NCBI GenBank assembly: GCA_934643185.1
Contig: CAKUBN010000089.1
Location: forward strand, 1 to 5,074
Source of the DNA: an uncultured Eubacteriales bacterium
Lineage (GTDB): Bacteria > Bacillota > Clostridia > Oscillospirales > Acutalibacteraceae
Direction: 5' to 3'
DNA: 5,074 nt
A model generated the notes under the pieces. It was not told the DNA's origin. It worked only from the letters and a program-made list of their open reading frames with translations, and made no database searches. Shown here piece after piece: positions 4,821-5,074 of the stretch (position 1 is the first letter of the stretch; the number at the start of each line of letters is the position of its first letter). Both the position numbers and the translations under genes were made by a program.

Positions 4821-4896
4821 GCGGACGTAGCTCATCTGGTAGAGCGCCACCTTGCCAAGGTGGAGGTAGCGAGTTCGAGCCTCGTCGTCCGCTCCA
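4821..4896 (+). tRNA. tRNA-Gly, anticodon GCC, with encoded CCA
   Basis: All arms can be traced. The acceptor stem is GCGGACG (4821-4827) with CGTCCGC (4886-4892). The D stem is GCTC (4830-4833) with GAGC (4842-4845). The anticodon stem is CCACC (4847-4851) with GGTGG (4859-4863), with loop TTGCCAA and anticodon GCC at 4854-4856, which reads GGC and GGU glycine codons. The variable loop is AGGTA. The T stem is GCGAG (4869-4873) with CTCGT (4881-4885), including one G-U, and the T loop is TTCGAGC. The discriminator base is T, and CCA is encoded at 4894-4896. It is a single-tRNA unit with its own promoter and terminator. Confidence 0.99.
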
Positions 4897-4935
4897 GAAA
4901 AAGAGACCTGACACAATGTGTCAGGTCTCTTTTTC
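4897..4935. terminator. Terminator after tRNA-Gly (18-bp perfect hairpin)
   Basis: Bases 4897-4914 pair perfectly with 4918-4935 around the loop AAT. The stem has a GC-rich core (GACCTGACAC) and outer AAAAAG/CTTTTT arms. Five T end the + strand arm, and the - strand ends the same way, so it can stop transcription from both sides. It starts on the base after the tRNA CCA end. Confidence 0.93.
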
Positions 4936-4943
4936 AACGAAAT

Positions 4944-4999
4944 AAATCCTTGCGGATTTGTGAAATTGCTTCGCAGTGAAATAACAACCTACGGTTGTT
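4944..4999. repeat. Array of small hairpins separated by GTGAAAT spacers
   Basis: Three short stems follow in order. AAATCC/GGATTT lies at 4944-4949 and 4954-4959. ATTGC/GCAGT lies at 4965-4969 and 4973-4977, with one G-U. AACAACC/GGTTGTT lies at 4983-4989 and 4993-4999. GTGAAAT occurs between them at 4960-4966 and 4976-4982. I recall longer arrays of this build in Firmicutes contigs; that is memory, not a search. No role is known to me. Confidence 0.55.
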
Positions 5000-5008
5000 C
5001 AGACTGTC

Positions 5009-5038
5009 GAAAAAGTCCAGCCTATGCTGGGCTTTTTC
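5009..5038. terminator. Terminator-like hairpin with T-run, possibly bidirectional
   Basis: GAAAAAG (5009-5015) pairs with CTTTTTC (5032-5038), then a T-G pair, then CCAGC (5017-5021) with GCTGG (5026-5030), loop CTAT. Both strands end in five T. It may back up the tRNA terminator or stop a - strand transcript coming from beyond the right edge. Confidence 0.7.
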
Positions 5039-5047
5039 CATTATCTA

Positions 5048-5056
5048 TGCTATAAT
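5048..5056 (+). promoter_or_regulatory. Extended -10 promoter pointing out of the window
   Basis: TGCTATAAT gives a TGn extension and a consensus -10 (5051-5056). No good -35 hexamer lies 16-18 bases upstream, where the bases belong to the preceding hairpin. The gene it would serve begins beyond 5074. Confidence 0.45.
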
Positions 5057-5074
5057 AATCATGGGTGATGAAAA

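Noticed and set aside
4541..4945. 134-codon + strand frame over tRNA-Gly
   Set aside because: It contains the typical false translation of a tRNA gene (GRSSSGRAPPCQGG) and crosses a promoter, the tRNA and a terminator.
4944..4999. CRISPR array
   Set aside because: The recurrent word is only seven bases, the intervening units are self-complementary hairpins, and no cas gene is near.

Overview
The window looks like chromosomal DNA of a low-to-moderate-GC Gram-positive anaerobe. My best guess is a Clostridia member of the Oscillospiraceae/Ruminococcaceae type. The reasons are strong AAGGAG ribosome binding sites, intrinsic terminators after nearly every unit, ThiW (an ECF-type S component typical of Firmicutes), a zinc-ribbon/DUF4870-like membrane protein of a kind common in Clostridia, and palindromic intergenic elements that resemble ones I remember from that family. 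This placement is inference; no rRNA or marker gene is present.

Layout. (1) Positions 1-1232, + strand: the 3' two-fifths or so of a family GH78 alpha-L-rhamnosidase gene, cut by the window edge. (2) Positions 1233-1843: a gene-free stretch of about 610 bases, densely packed with hairpins. It holds a three-hairpin element, a 13-bp perfect hairpin, a 10-bp hairpin, a GC-rich terminator, a degenerate palindromic repeat and a long terminator that can work in both directions between convergent genes. (3) Positions 1844-3819, - strand: a compact thiazole-salvage operon, transcribed thiW-thiM-thiE. (4) Positions 3820-4108: the thiW leader and promoter, with a structured RNA that partly matches a TPP riboswitch and a hairpin that covers the thiW ribosome binding site. 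(5) Positions 4109-4692, - strand: a single-gene unit for a small zinc-ribbon membrane protein, with its own promoter and terminator. (6) Positions 4754-4935, + strand: tRNA-Gly(GCC) with a consensus promoter and an 18-bp perfect terminator hairpin. (7) Positions 4936-5074: small hairpins separated by GTGAAAT spacers, another terminator-like hairpin, and an extended -10 promoter pointing out of the window.

How the genes work together. ThiW is expected to bring in the thiamine thiazole moiety (hydroxyethylthiazole) through a shared ECF energy module encoded elsewhere. ThiM phosphorylates it, and ThiE joins the phosphate to HMP-PP to give thiamine monophosphate. The pyrimidine branch (ThiC, ThiD) and the final kinase are not in the window. 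The most interesting item is the thiW leader. It keeps the UGAGA box, the following hairpin, ACC and CCUGA of TPP aptamers in the right order inside a 10-bp closing helix, but lacks the conserved 3' AGGGA block. It is therefore either an eroded TPP riboswitch or a variant with altered ligand recognition.
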